Origin: Owenia fusiformis
Lineage: Eukaryota > Annelida > Polychaeta > Sabellida > Oweniidae
Assembly: GCA_903813345.2 (NCBI GenBank)
Contig: CAIIXF020000008.1
Span: 9,883,278-9,947,277 of the forward strand
DNA length: 64,000 bases
Reading direction: 5' to 3'
In this document: piece by piece, positions 48,225 through 59,840 of the stretch
How the letters are laid out: each line of letters opens with the position of its first letter
How positions within the stretch are numbered: the stretch's first letter is position 1
Translations under genes and position numbers: made by a program
The notes under the pieces: model-generated
Told to the model about the DNA's origin: nothing
Databases searched by the model: none
Seen by the model: the letters and a program-made list of their open reading frames with translations, nothing else

Positions 48225-48865
48225 GATCGGCGGGTGGCAGTTGGTGGTTGGCGTTTGTAACAAATTCTTAAAACTTCAAATAACTTAACAAATACTGTTT
48301 AGACTGACTTCAATTTTTTCAAAATCATCTACAAGTTTTCAGAAGTTTAAATCTGACTTCATATTTAAGATTTGACCTTCAATGACATTTTCAAGGTAAA
48401 AAAAGGTTAAATAAGGTCAAAAAGGTTGTTTTTCAACTTGCTTTAAATCGACAAATGTTTTGTCAAAATCATCTACAAGTTATCAGGAGTTCAAATCTGA
48501 CTTTAGATTTGAGATTTGACCTTCAATGACCCTCTCAAGGTAAAAAAAAAGATCAAAAAGGTCTTTTTCAACTTGCTTCAAATTGACCAATTCTTTTCAT
48601 TCAAAATCATCTACAACTTCTCAAAAATTCAAATCAGACTATAGATTTGACCTTTGATGACATTCTCAAGGTCAAAAAGTTGTGACCTTCAATGACCTTC
48701 TCAAGGTCAAAAAGGCCTTTTTCAAGTTGCTTCAAATTGACCAATTCTTTTTTTCAAAATCATAAACAAGTTCTCAGAAGTTCAAATATGACTTTAGATT
48801 TGAGATTTCACCTTCAATGACATTCTCAGGGTCAAAAAGGTCTTTTTTCAACTTGCTTCAACTGC
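48225..48865. repeat. Satellite-like array of about 130-bp units rich in TGACCTT
   Basis: About five units, each with CAAAATCATCTACAAGTT, AGTTCAAATCTGACTT, TGACCTTCAATGAC, TCTCAAGGTCAAAAAGG and CAACTTGCTTCAAATTGAC. The left edge holds GGTTGGTGATCGGCGGGTGG, the complement of the block at 38340. Confidence 0.8.
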
Positions 48866-48869
48866 CCTG

Positions 48870-49145
48870 TCAACCCTCACGCACTAGGCGTGATTGTCAC
48901 GCATTTGCTGGAAAAATAGAAATTGTGCATCAATTTTGCGTGTATGATCAAATATCACGCAAATCACGCATTTTGTTGATATTTTTAAAAATCGTTTTTT
49001 TTGTGAAATGCCGACACGGTAAAAAACCAAACGGCGAAAAAAGCGACCGCATTCCGTTCGGACTTTGCACGTGATTGCCGTTTATGTCACGCATTTGGTA
49101 AAAAATATGTGTATATAGCACGCATTTGTTTCGAAAATATTTACA
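48870..49145 (+). repeat. CpG-rich interspersed repeat, copy 2
   Basis: GTCACGCATTTGCTG, TCACGCAAATCACGC, ATTCCGTTCGGACTTTGCAC and GTCACGCATTTG appear in the same order and spacing as at 17590-17870. No intact frame. Confidence 0.65.
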
Positions 49146-49714
49146 CCTACCTGTGAATGATGGCTAAAATGGCAGACAATAAATAAAATAGGAATCTTAT
49201 TGACAGAGGTCTTAAAACATGCCACTATTTTGGACTCACTGAGAGACAGATGGACAAATCAATGTTAACTAAATTGGCTGAAAATAAAAAAAAAGGATTT
49301 AATTTTTTGTTCAATTTTTGTAACAGAATTATTTCATCAACTACTCTTTACATTGCCATGACTTTTTACAATGCAAGACACCTGAAATTATTCATAAAAC
49401 GACCAATAATTCAAAAGTGAATTTTGCGCAACAAAAATGGCGGCCATTTTAAAATAGGCGAGCTTTTGAACCAGGAATCATAGGGGGTTTTCTTTATTGA
49501 TGTTGAACAGAAATAACTTTAAACGGGAATCCTATCGACAGAGGTTTTAAAATGTGCCACTCTTGTTGACAGACATACGGACAAGTGGGTGATTGCAATA
49601 GCTCACCATGTGAGCTAATAATATTGTGAGCAACTATGTGGTGACATTTTGTTATGGTTATGCCTTATTTCATTTTGTTGAGGTGAATACCTGTGGCTCA
49701 CCATTTCCAATATA
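49146..49714. other. Dispersed-repeat DNA
   Basis: Contains AAAATGGCGGCCATTTT (49435-49451), GACAAGTGGGTGATTGCAAT (49581) and a reverse GTCACCACCT signature near 49630; related blocks occur at 61895-61990 and 62.2-63.1 kb. Confidence 0.5.
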
Positions 49715-50823
49715 GTACCCCGGACAGGTTGTATGATGCAGTCGTTTTTTTAACTCTATATTTGCAATAGAACAACCATTCTTATTGAAATTTTCATATT
49801 TTATTCTGGAGACAATTTCCAACATGGAAAATAAATATTTTATCAAAATTTCCAATTTTATGATTTTGACGGGCTTTTTTCAAAAATACTACACTGTCAA
49901 TAAAATACAGGTTTTTGCTTGAACAATTGACTTTTAACGTCATTTCAAATATTGTCTGGCTATTGAAATTTCCGGCCGCCTTAAGTCTTTCCAGATATAT
50001 CGGTTGCCATATTAATAATTATGGCTGATTATTGTTATTCACTTGAGTCATATTCAATATTATTACAGTGCATTAGGCCAATAAAAACTTGTTGCTCTGG
50101 GTCTCATTTTGTAAAGCATTCCCTAGATTGAGCCCAGATAGAGGAGGTCAATCTTCTTGTCCACGGACATGAATTCAACCTGATCGAAATTGTTTAATAC
50201 TGTCCAAAATGAAGTAAAACATTACAAATCTCCAATTTGAAGTATTCTTGGTATTAGATCCTTCAGAGATGTTAATATAGTTGTGTCAAATTTTATCATG
50301 AAATTGTCAGGGAGACCTGACATTTTAAAAAGCATGGTACAATTTACGTGCCACAGGCTTGCATGCTGAGTGACGGTGGCGGAAAAACCCAGTGGAGAAA
50401 AAGGTGCCTTTTCAGAGAAAACATGACCCAGAGTGACAAGTTTTTTATTGGCCTAATGCACTGTAATGATATTAGGCCTATTGAATATGAAAAAAATGAA
50501 TAACAATAATCAGTCATAATAATAATTAATATGGCATCAAATACATCTGGAAAGACTTCAGGCTGCCAAAAATTCAATAGCTAGTCAATCTTTGAAATGA
50601 CGTTAAAAGTTTCATTGTTCAAGCAAAACCTGTATTTTATTGACAGTGGAGTGTTTTTGAAAAAAGCCTATCAAAATCAAAAATTCGGAATTTTGTTAAA
50701 ATATTTTTTTTCCATGTTGGAAATTGTCTCCAGAATAAAAGATGAAAATTTCAATAAGAATGGTTGTTCTATTGCAAATATATAGTAAAAAAGCGACTGC
50801 ATCATACAACCTGTCCGGGGTAC
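49715..50823. mobile_element. 1.1-kb inverted-repeat element with about 410-bp arms
   Basis: Termini GTACCCCGGACAGGTTGTAT and ATACAACCTGTCCGGGGTAC, bordered by TA (49713-49714, 50824-50825). Arms reach the GCCAATAAAAACTTGT (50080) and ACAAGTTTTTTATTGGC (50438) blocks with only short indels, leaving a centre of about 260 bases. No transposase frame. Tc1/mariner-like by its target. Confidence 0.9.
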
Positions 50824-50825
50824 TA

Positions 50826-52319
50826 ATTTGTACATTTAAACATTGGTAAAAGCATTACATTGATTAAAACCTTTGCTTATGTGTTATGATAAAAAAAAAC
50901 TTAAGAATACTATATCTGGTATATGTGTTGTTTATTATGAAAAATGGCCGAAGTGATTTTCAGCATAAAAAATTTGAACCAAAACCATCAAAAGACTATA
51001 TTTTTATATAGGAACCCAAATCTGTCAACTGATATTTGAGTTATCAGATTAAATTTTTACGAAAAATGATAGTGAATTTGAATTGAGTGGCCATATTGAA
51101 CTTTAGTTAGATGGGATAACAAGTAAAATGTCATACCGTAACACCACATACTCTGATCTTAGATAAAAATAAAATTCCAAACAAAAAAAACTTCCATCAT
51201 TTTCAAACCCGCACATACTTTAACAATTTAGACTGAATGATGAATGAGGGCAACATCCCTACTAAACTTTGTTCACTGGAATAATAAGTCACCGCCATTT
51301 TTAACAAACATTTAAATGAGCAGTACCTAAACTGATATTGTAAGAAAAACTTAAATAATGTTACGAAGCTGCTAATTTTGTACTATACTCATATTTTACT
51401 GAATTACAGAATCAGGCTACAGTAAGCCAGAGAACTACTCTGAAATAATACCTATTAAATATACCTTATTATATATTGTGCATTTTAATGTTCAACTCAT
51501 CTCGCTGGCATTTAATCTTTAACATTTCAATGTAACTTGTACATGGTTTCTTAGGCTACAAAGTCCTCAAAATAATTTCATTTTCTTAGAAAAGTATACT
51601 TTAGAAGGACACACTTGAAAACTTTCATATTAATATTTAACACATAAGAGTGTGAATTTTGTGAGGGTGTGAGTTTTTGAGGATGGGTATAGACATCTAA
51701 CTAGTTGCACAATCTAGTAATATTTACAAGTATATGCATTATATCTATACATATGTATATTTATATATAAGCTAGTTTCTAATTGTATATAGCCCTACTT
51801 ATACTCAGCATTTATATTTTCATTTTAAGCTTTTATAACTGATGTTTATGAAACTCGGAATAGATAGAAAAACCATACAATATTTTCCATAAATTGCCTT
51901 TCATAGTAAAATAAAGGTCTGTCCCACCCTACACAGCCCCTAGGGATTGTGCCGAAAAACAGCATGTATGGATAAACTCCATAACTTTGGTTAGAAATGA
52001 AAAAAATCCTGCCTTTTTCAAAGCGGCAGCATCTTGAAAAAAAATTTGTAAACCCTTCCCTTGAACAGATGGACCATGAATGATGGACTAACTGGCTTCA
52101 CTTCAAAACATTGGGTTAAAAGTGATCAAAAAACTGTGCTACAAAACTGTGCTACAAAACTGTGCTACAAAAAACTGTGCTACATGCAATTTAACCTTGT
52201 GCATATCAACTGTCCTGTACATCAATAAATACATAAAGATAAAATAATGACTGTTGTATTTCAGAACCAATGTCTCTTACACAATTAGAGTACCTCCCTT
52301 GATTCATCCATCTACTTTC
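50826..52319. other. Intergenic AT-rich DNA
   Basis: Only a four-copy tandem run of AAAACTGTGCTAC (52130-52183) was recognised. Confidence 0.5.
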
Positions 52320-53764
52320 TCTACTCTATTTGGTTAACAATTTTGACCTGTGGCAGCACTGCGACATCAAAAGTTGTCGAAATTCTGGCATTGTTGCTGC
52401 ATTCAAGAAAATGCCAATAGAGAAGTCAAGCAAAATGAACATGTTATAGACAATATATGGAAATATGAGAATAATAAAGCTAATCAAACACCAGTAATGA
52501 TGAATGCTTTAACCTCTGTACGCTGAATGAACACTTTGAAAGCACCTTTTTCGTTCCCTGACATTTTCTATGTTAACTCCAGTTGTACATAAAACCTTGC
52601 TTTTCATTGCACTTTTTCTCAGAGTAAGTTCAAAATGTTCAGAATTAACATTGTAAGCCAGGGATGAAATACACAATAACACTATGAGTTATGTAGTAAC
52701 TCTGTGGAAATCAACAGTAGCTAGGGGGTCCCATACTCTCCGACACATTTGACCATTTATTGTTACAAAAAAGTATTCAGAGATTCCAAAAGCAGCCAAT
52801 GTCACAATGAATATCAAAATGATGAATAAGAAAAGGATAATATAATTAACATCTCTGATTGTACGCCTGTATTTAAGATGGAAATTTATAGCATATAATC
52901 TATCAATGGTTGACAAGGTTTTAATGAATACTACAACAGCACAGCACATGTACTGCAGGACAGTATTAACAAATACCGTTGGTCTCAAAAAGTACATTTT
53001 TGTCAGAAATATAGAATATAAAGGTATATAGCATGACTTAAATGTAGAGAAACTGAACAAATATCAAGGAGATAGTATACACCTTGGATGAGTGTGAGTT
53101 CGCCTTTAGCATTGTGAAAAACATAATAGATTTCCTGTTAAACCTAACACTGTAATCCCAATGAATGCGAATGAAATATAGTCATCATCTGTTCTTCCTT
53201 TATCGTGATATGTGTCTTTAAGTAGTGTACCATTACAATAAGGATGATCAGGACTGATTTCTAAGAAAAGTATTTCATTTGTAACATGACTCAAACCCAG
53301 TGAACATTGTTTTCTCAGTATTTCTTCAGTTAGTGCATATTCAGAGAAAACTGTACAGTTTGTGAAAGATAGGGAAAAAAATTCTCTTGAATCCACTTCC
53401 ATTACACATACACCCGTACATGCTTAACCACAGCATTACTGCTTGAAGCTAGAATTTCCTGGGTTTTCTTCTTTAGTTGAGTAAACCAATGTGTTTCAGG
53501 TGCAAGTCCAACTTCAGAGCTAACTTGGAAATATAGCTTGTTGCTATCACAATACTCATGAGACACTGGAGGTATCAACAAAACCGCTACCAAGACATCC
53601 TGTTTTGCAGGATCAATTCCATTCGATCTCAAACACTCATTTACCAAGTGTTCATTTGATTCTCTAGTGAACTTTTGCATCTTGGTAACATTTTTAAACT
53701 GTAGTTTTTCCTCATGCCAAAAGTTTGAGGATTTGTCAGTTATAATACCAGCTACCACACACAT
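52320..53764 (-). pseudogene. Broken class A GPCR-like gene
   Basis: Receptor-like segments follow one another on the minus strand in different frames: an extracellular part with several Cys and Asn sequons (53764-53402), TM1 with FIGITVLGLTGN (53106-53402), a TM2-like stretch KVYTISLIFVQFLY (about 53080-53045), TM3-TM4 with CCAVVVFIKTLSTIDRLYAI and RRTIRDVNYIILF (53060-52689), a basic third loop (LRKSAMKSKV, RERKKVLSK; about 52630-52510) and a TM6-like FIILIFPYIVYNM (about 52490-52440) followed by FLNAATMPEF. At least three frame changes and in-frame stops separate them. The first pair overlaps as TAATG at 53402. Decay is likely; assembly indels or small introns are possible. No joined product is proposed. 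Confidence 0.6.
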
Positions 53765-53869
53765 TCATGAAATATGTAGTATCACTTCTGTTTGAAAATA
53801 CAACTGAAGTATTGTCTAGTCTTGTATTTTCTATTAATGCATTGCTTAATGGCATATTTACAATTGTGG

Positions 53870-54420
53870 CATTGTCAAGCCTTGTATTTACAATTGCAGC
53901 ATTGTCAAGCCTTGAATTTCCATTTGAGGCATTTTCAAGCCTTGAATTTCCATTTGAGGTATTGTCAAGCCTTGAGTTTCCAACTGAGGAATCGCCAAGC
54001 CTTGAATTTCTATTTGAGGCACTGTCAAGCCTTGATTTCTATTTGAGCCACTGTCAAGCCTTGAATTTCCATTTGAGGCATTTTCAAGCCTTGAATTTCC
54101 ATTTGAGAAATTGTCAAGCCTTGAGTTTCCATTTGAGGCATTGTCAAGCCTTGAATTTCCATTTGAGGTATTGTCAAGCCTTGAATTTCCATTTGAGGTA
54201 TTTTCAAGCCTTGAATTTCCATTTGAGGCATTGTCAAGCCTTGAATTTCCATTTGAGGCATTGTCAAGCTTTGAATTTCCATTTGGGGCATTTTCAAGCC
54301 TTGAATTTCCATTTGAGGCATTGTCAAGCCTTGAATTTCCATTTGAGGCATTGTCAAGCTTTGAATTTCCATTTGGGGCATTTTCAAGCCTTGAATTTCC
54401 ATTTAAGGCATTGTCAAGAT
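53870..54420 (-). repeat. 30-bp minisatellite beside the broken GPCR
   Basis: About 18 copies of a 30-base unit (plus strand AAGCCTTGAATTTCCATTTG then AGGCATTGTC). Read on the minus strand from 54490 it follows a signal-peptide-like start (MLLFFMTHTFLTNLPC) and encodes LDNASNGNSR decamers with repeated N-glycosylation sites. A one-base deletion near 54030 shifts that frame. Several other frames are open as well, so coding status is uncertain. Confidence 0.85.
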
Positions 54421-54610
54421 GACATGATACTGCTAATACAGTACAAGGCAGATTGGTCAAAAAAGTATGAGTCATGAAGAACAATAGCATGTTGTCTTAT
54501 GGTACGCAATATATTAGAATATCATTATTTTATCTTACAAGAATATGTTATTTCTTTGCAGGGGCACTCTTTAAAGTGTTGTGATATTCACTAAGGAAAC
54601 ATTCACTTGC

Positions 54611-55212
54611 TGGAATTACACAAAAAAGCGCAAAAAGCACTTTAGGTGAAAGCGCTTTAAAAAATCGCCATCCTGATCACACCAACATTTCTAAAGTGCC
54701 TTAGAAATTTGGTTTTGGAATTACACCTGTGAATTCTGAAACGCCTTTCGTGCACTTTTAACGATGTAGATATGGAGAATATTTAGCAGGTGTGTCTACA
54801 ATAAATGAATTCTTTTAGCATGTATGAGAAAACGGAACCGAGACTTTCGCCAGTGATGAAATTACTTTCAATTTTGGAGATATAATTTGATGACCTATTG
54901 CATCTTTTGTATAATCATTTGGGTCTCATCTATCATTTCCTGTATTTTTACGTTACCCTAAATGTGTAGCATTCGAAATACGTCTTATTTTGTTTAGGGC
55001 AAATGGTAAAAACCCGGGAAAGGTGTTCTACAAAAACCGATCGGTATTACACTACACTTTTTAAGCACCTAAAGATTTAAGGTGTTTTTTAGTGACAAGG
55101 GTCCTAGGAATTTTGGAAAAGCGCTTTTGTAAAACCGCAATGGTGATTACACTTATTTTTCAAAACAGGTAAAAACTTTAGGCACCTTCTTAAAACGCAT
55201 GGTGTAATTCCA
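54611..55212. mobile_element. Inverted-repeat element with CTGGAATTACAC termini
   Basis: CTGGAATTACAC (54610-54621) and GTGTAATTCCAG (55202-55213) bound about 600 bases. Subterminal short motifs recur in both orientations: AAGCGC(T/A)TT, GGTGTAATTCC, TTACAC and AAAGTGC. Subterminal repeats of this kind are typical of hAT or Mutator-type MITEs. No clear target duplication. Confidence 0.65.
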
Positions 55213-55213
55213 G

Positions 55214-56329
55214 AAACTGTTTTGTTGTTACTTTCCCCCTTTCTCACTGCAGAGCAATCTTGGTGTAATTGTTCATTGTGTTAGTCATAATTTAATTTGA
55301 TTAATTTGATTAATTTAATTAGACTTGCTGCAACTATCTGTTTGTGATTTGTCTCATTCTTTTAACTCCAAGATTTCACATTCCTCTCATTTTTGCACTA
55401 ATTTTGAGTATCTCTCCTTAATTTCAGTCAAATAATATGTTTCATACTCATGAATAATTTCTCTAATTTGTGATTCTGTTAAAAAAGCAAGGATAGTATG
55501 TTGTCTCTTTGATTCTGTGAAGTTGAAGATGTCTAGATAGCCTATATGGGATATGTATGCTTCATATAGAATAAGTTGTAAGAAGAGCATATGTTATCAA
55601 TGAAATGAATGTTATGAAAAATGGCCACCATTTTTCATAAAAAAAAACTCAATCTTTGATAACTCTAATACAAGTCGACAGAAATGGTCCAAACTTTGGA
55701 CCCCGTACTTATTAGTGTACCTATAAGAACTTAGAAAATTATTGAAAAGGATAAAATGGAATTCCAGAATTATTTTTATGCAGTTTGAATCTTTATTAGT
55801 ATATTTTCAACAAATCACAAAAAGTGTGAAAATTATGGTAAAAAGGAGTTTTTAACAGTGATTCTTAACACATGTCAAGTTGACTCTTCAAATGAGTAAT
55901 TTTGACATATTTTCACAGAACCTTGATTAAAATCTTGAGTTTTGTAGATAGACTTAATTTCACTTGTCAATATAAGAACTACTATGTGTCCTAATCTAGT
56001 AAGCTCCATTTCAAATTCCATTCATGCATAAATAGTTAGTAATCCTATTGTGTTGAAAGACACCCTATTGTGTTTTTGTTGTAAACAGTGAATGACCTTC
56101 TCCATTCATTGACAGATTGGGGTACTTCCACAAACCAGACCCCCTCTGAATTTACCATTATTGTTTAGTATTGACACTATTTTATAATTCAAACATGAAA
56201 TAAGAGAGGGTCCTAAGTGTGGAAGATACACAATATGAAAGTATAGCAAAAATTTTAGTTTCAAAAAGGAGGCCATATTGAAAATGCCATTATAGTCAAA
56301 AATCCATTCTGCTTTGAAAGTATAGCTTA
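55214..56329. other. Intergenic DNA
   Basis: A minus-strand frame at 55590-55387 (67 residues, Glu/Tyr/Lys-rich, ending KERYSKLVQK) has plausible composition but no recognised homologue or splice context. Nothing else seen. Confidence 0.35.
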
Positions 56330-56330
56330 A

Positions 56331-56826
56331 TGGCCTAGTCACATAGCCCGGCCGATGTCCGGCATCGGTAGAGCTCGGTGGATTTTTTTGGTGCCACTGA
56401 GCTCTCCTCATCGGAAGCAGAGCTCGGTGACGTGAACGCACTCCGTCCGGACATCTTCAGGTACTATACTTTCCAAGGCTCTGTCCCACATCGGCCGGAG
56501 CTCGGTAGGAGCTCGGCCGGTGTCCGTTAAAAAAACCTCGTCCTCTGGTTGTCTCAGATGCACGGGACACCGACCGATACTCGGCCGTGCACCGGCCGAC
56601 GTGTGTTCTGATGTGGTTACGATGGGGCTGCGATGAGGGAGCTCGGTGAGAGCCCGGTGAAATTTAACTCCGAAGTTAAAATTTCACCGAGCTGCCACCG
56701 ATGCGGTTTTAAGCAACAAACGCCACGGATGTCCGGCCGGTGTCCGGCCGGTGTTCGGCCGAGTTCGGTGAAAATTGCATCGCTGGCTCATCGGAACCTC
56801 ATCGGCCGGGCTATGTGACTAGGCCA
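56331..56826. mobile_element. GC-rich MITE with GGCCTAGTCACATAG termini
   Basis: TGGCCTAGTCACATAGCCCG and CGGGCTATGTGACTAGGCCA are perfect inverted ends of about 27 bases. The interior is far more GC-rich than anything nearby and dense in GAGCTCGGTG, CGGCCGG and TGTCCGGC motifs in both orientations, including a perfect 20-base-class hairpin at 56655-56695 (TTTAACTCCGAAGTTAAA core). No ORF of note. Target duplication not resolved (possibly AT). Confidence 0.85.
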
Positions 56827-56899
56827 TAAGGTAGGTGCAACATAGAACCTTCTACAAAAATAGAAAATCAACCTCTAGGTTGAATGCCAGCCTACTGTA

Positions 56900-57529
56900 C
56901 AGGGTGTCAAAAAACAACGGCACCCCCCCTCTACAGAAAAAGGTACTTAATGTTACATGGTGTGTCATATCTCATTTTAAAGACAATTTAATTCTTGAGT
57001 TACCTGAGAAATATCAGCTTTATATCATATAATTCTACAGATTTACAGCTGAATTTTAGTAGTTGGTATGACCACCAGTTGCTGCTCGAACAGCAGCTTA
57101 TCTGGATGGATATGATTTCCATAAAAATTCAGATAAAGGTGTAGCATTGCATGTTCCTCTTAGCACTTTCCTCACATTCTTCAGAATTACATCCTTACTG
57201 TATCTTTTTTCAAGAGGCTCCTTTTCCATCAATTCCTATACCCTGTTTTTCATAACTGAGCCCATGTGTTCAGTGTAGTTGAAATCTGGGAAAAATCTTT
57301 CATATTTTCTTTTCTTAAGATTTGACCTTTAACCAGTAACAGAGCAGCAAACAAAGTACGGAAGTAGCAAACTTTGAAACAATGTAGCTTTTTTAATATA
57401 AAGTTTTATTAAATGAAATTTGATGAGTAACTCCAGAATGAAATTATCTTTCAAGTGAGGTATGACACGATATGTAACATTAAGGACTTTTTGCTGTAGA
57501 GGGGGGTGCCGTTGTTTTTTGACACCCTG
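56900..57529. mobile_element. Mariner-like non-autonomous element, copy 2
   Basis: CAGGGTGTCAAAAAACAACG and the mirror ending TTTTTTGACACCCTG, bordered by TA (56898-56899, 57530-57531). About 170-base TIRs include GGGGGGTGCCGTTG, TTGAGTTACCTGAGAAAT-type blocks. Same family as 37418-37978. Confidence 0.88.
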
Positions 57530-57531
57530 TA

Positions 57532-59840
57532 TATACCGGCGATTACTAGAGTGCTGCTAACTCGATAAAAGGCTGGCGCTGGCTAGAATTGTCTATGGTT
57601 CTAGCCATAAAATGACCCTAAAATGATATTTAGAATGATTTGTGTAGTCAAACTTAAATGCACTGAATGACCTTAGTTTTAATCCAAATGACCTTATTTC
57701 ATTTTTGATGTGTTCATTATTGATAAAAGTAACTATTTCCATATTATTTTCAGTGAAACCTTTGGGGGCACCTTCAGGTACATTAAGTAACGGATCCCTT
57801 TTATATGTTGGTGCCTATGGACGATCAAGTTCAGCTCAAGAAAATTTTAGATGGTGGCTAAATTTCAAAATGGCTCCCATTTTTTTTATTAAAATCGTAA
57901 TTTTTGGTAACTCAAATATCAGTGGATGGATTTGGTTTCAGATGCATGTCTCTCTTTTGATCCAACTACTAACTAAACTAAATGATTTGTCACATGATTG
58001 TCTGCCACATGGACTGGGATAACACACATGAGAATCAGTTGAATTTCCTGCCAGCACATAGCTGGTCACAAGTATTTGCATCTGAAATTATCATCAGTAA
58101 TACATTCTTGTATCATACATAATTTGGTATTAGACATTTAATTGAACACATTGGGCATTTAATTATGAATTTTTTGTTTGCCCCTCATTCCCTTCCACCT
58201 TCCTTTAGATATAACTTGCCAACTTGCTAATTGATATTATTATTTTATAATATATACTGTATCAGTATTCTCATGTAACAACAGTAAAATCTGTCTAATA
58301 TAAGAACACCTTTGGAACCACTAAAAAGTGTTCCATTTGGGAGGTGTTTCACTGTTCCACTTATAGAGGTTCATTTAACATCAGTCAGTTAGTCTTAGGA
58401 CTCTGAAGTGTTCCACAGGCAGATCATTGTACTTTATAATGGCAATAAAGCTGAAATGAATTCATGGATTACACCAATATAAAATATTATGTTTTGTCTT
58501 ACCATAATCGCCGTATTAAGGGTCCACCCCGCTTTACAGAGTTCAAGAAATATCGAGGAAAGACCAAGTATTAACGAATATATCAGAAAAAAATCAAATT
58601 TCCAAAGAAATATAGTGGGCAATAATAGAGTACTTCAACTAAAATAAAGAAAACATGACGCATTTTGTAAATCGATGCATCCTCCCGTTGAATATCTATC
58701 AGTGGGTGCTTCCCACATCATACTTAGCTTATATTATCTCAAATAGCCCATAATGAATGAAAGAAATGATCATGTTTCAGAGATTTTTGTTTCGACATTT
58801 TACAAACTTAGCAATCGTCAAGGTCATGTCAAGGTCGTGAACTTTCTTGTTTCTTTTTAAGATTTCTCTACCTTTACATGACTTTTACACGAAAAATGAT
58901 GATCTGTCATCAAATTAAAAAAAACAAGGTATAACTTTAGATCAGTATCTTACAATCTATTGTGGAAATATTGAAGATAATCGCGGAAAAAATTCCTTCA
59001 CCTCGAGGGGCTCTGCTGGGAGTTCTTCAATCACAAGAGTTAGATTCTTGCTTTATTTTAGCAATCTTTATTTTAGCGATCTTTACCGTTTTCTCTCCAA
59101 TAATGATACATATCATTATTGTAAAACTATGCTGTCACTTTCATTGCAAATAAGGCATTTTTGGCAAGAACAATTCCAATACATGATATTCCTGGGGATT
59201 TTTGACTTCTCATTTATGGGCGCTCTTTGTAATCAGTTACAATGGATATTTCAATTCAAAAGCTTATTACGGCGAATACGGTACTCACAACTATTATACA
59301 AGATCTGTTGATCAAAATACTTTTACCTGGTATTAGTGGTGTTGCTTACACATGTTTATTGTATAATCATCCCTCAGATTCTTATTTTGCAGGATATTAT
59401 TAATTACTCAAATGACAAACTCTTTATAAAGTCTTATTAATGTCCATGCCATGCCATTTCAATTCATAAAACCTATTACAAGTTCTGCATTCATTGCATT
59501 GTTTTGCATATCATCAGATTTCTTAACTAAATTAGTATATTTTAGCAGGTCAAGCCATGTCATTGACTCCCGAGAAAACAAAGAAAACAATGTTGACGTA
59601 ATGAGAAAACAAATGAAACATAAATATACCACGGTGAGTAACTTTAACGCACAGGATTCATGTCTGGTGCATGAGCAATGCACCAGCTTGAGGAATACAA
59701 AACTTCTTTCTTTTTAAAAAGCTAAAACATTTAAAAAAAATTTAGATGGCACATTAGATATAACATTTTATTATTGAAATAATGTGTCCTTTATTCAATC
59801 TTCACAATGATAAGTTAAAGTAATGTATTTTGCTTTTTTG
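57532..59840. other. Intergenic DNA with one exon-like stretch
   Basis: 59546-59634 is bounded by TATATTTTAGCAG and ACGGTGAGTAAC and open in one frame (SSHVIDSRENKENNVDVMRK), so it could be a plus-strand exon of an unknown gene. 58300-58400 holds AAGTGTTCCA blocks. Otherwise nothing recognised. Confidence 0.3.
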
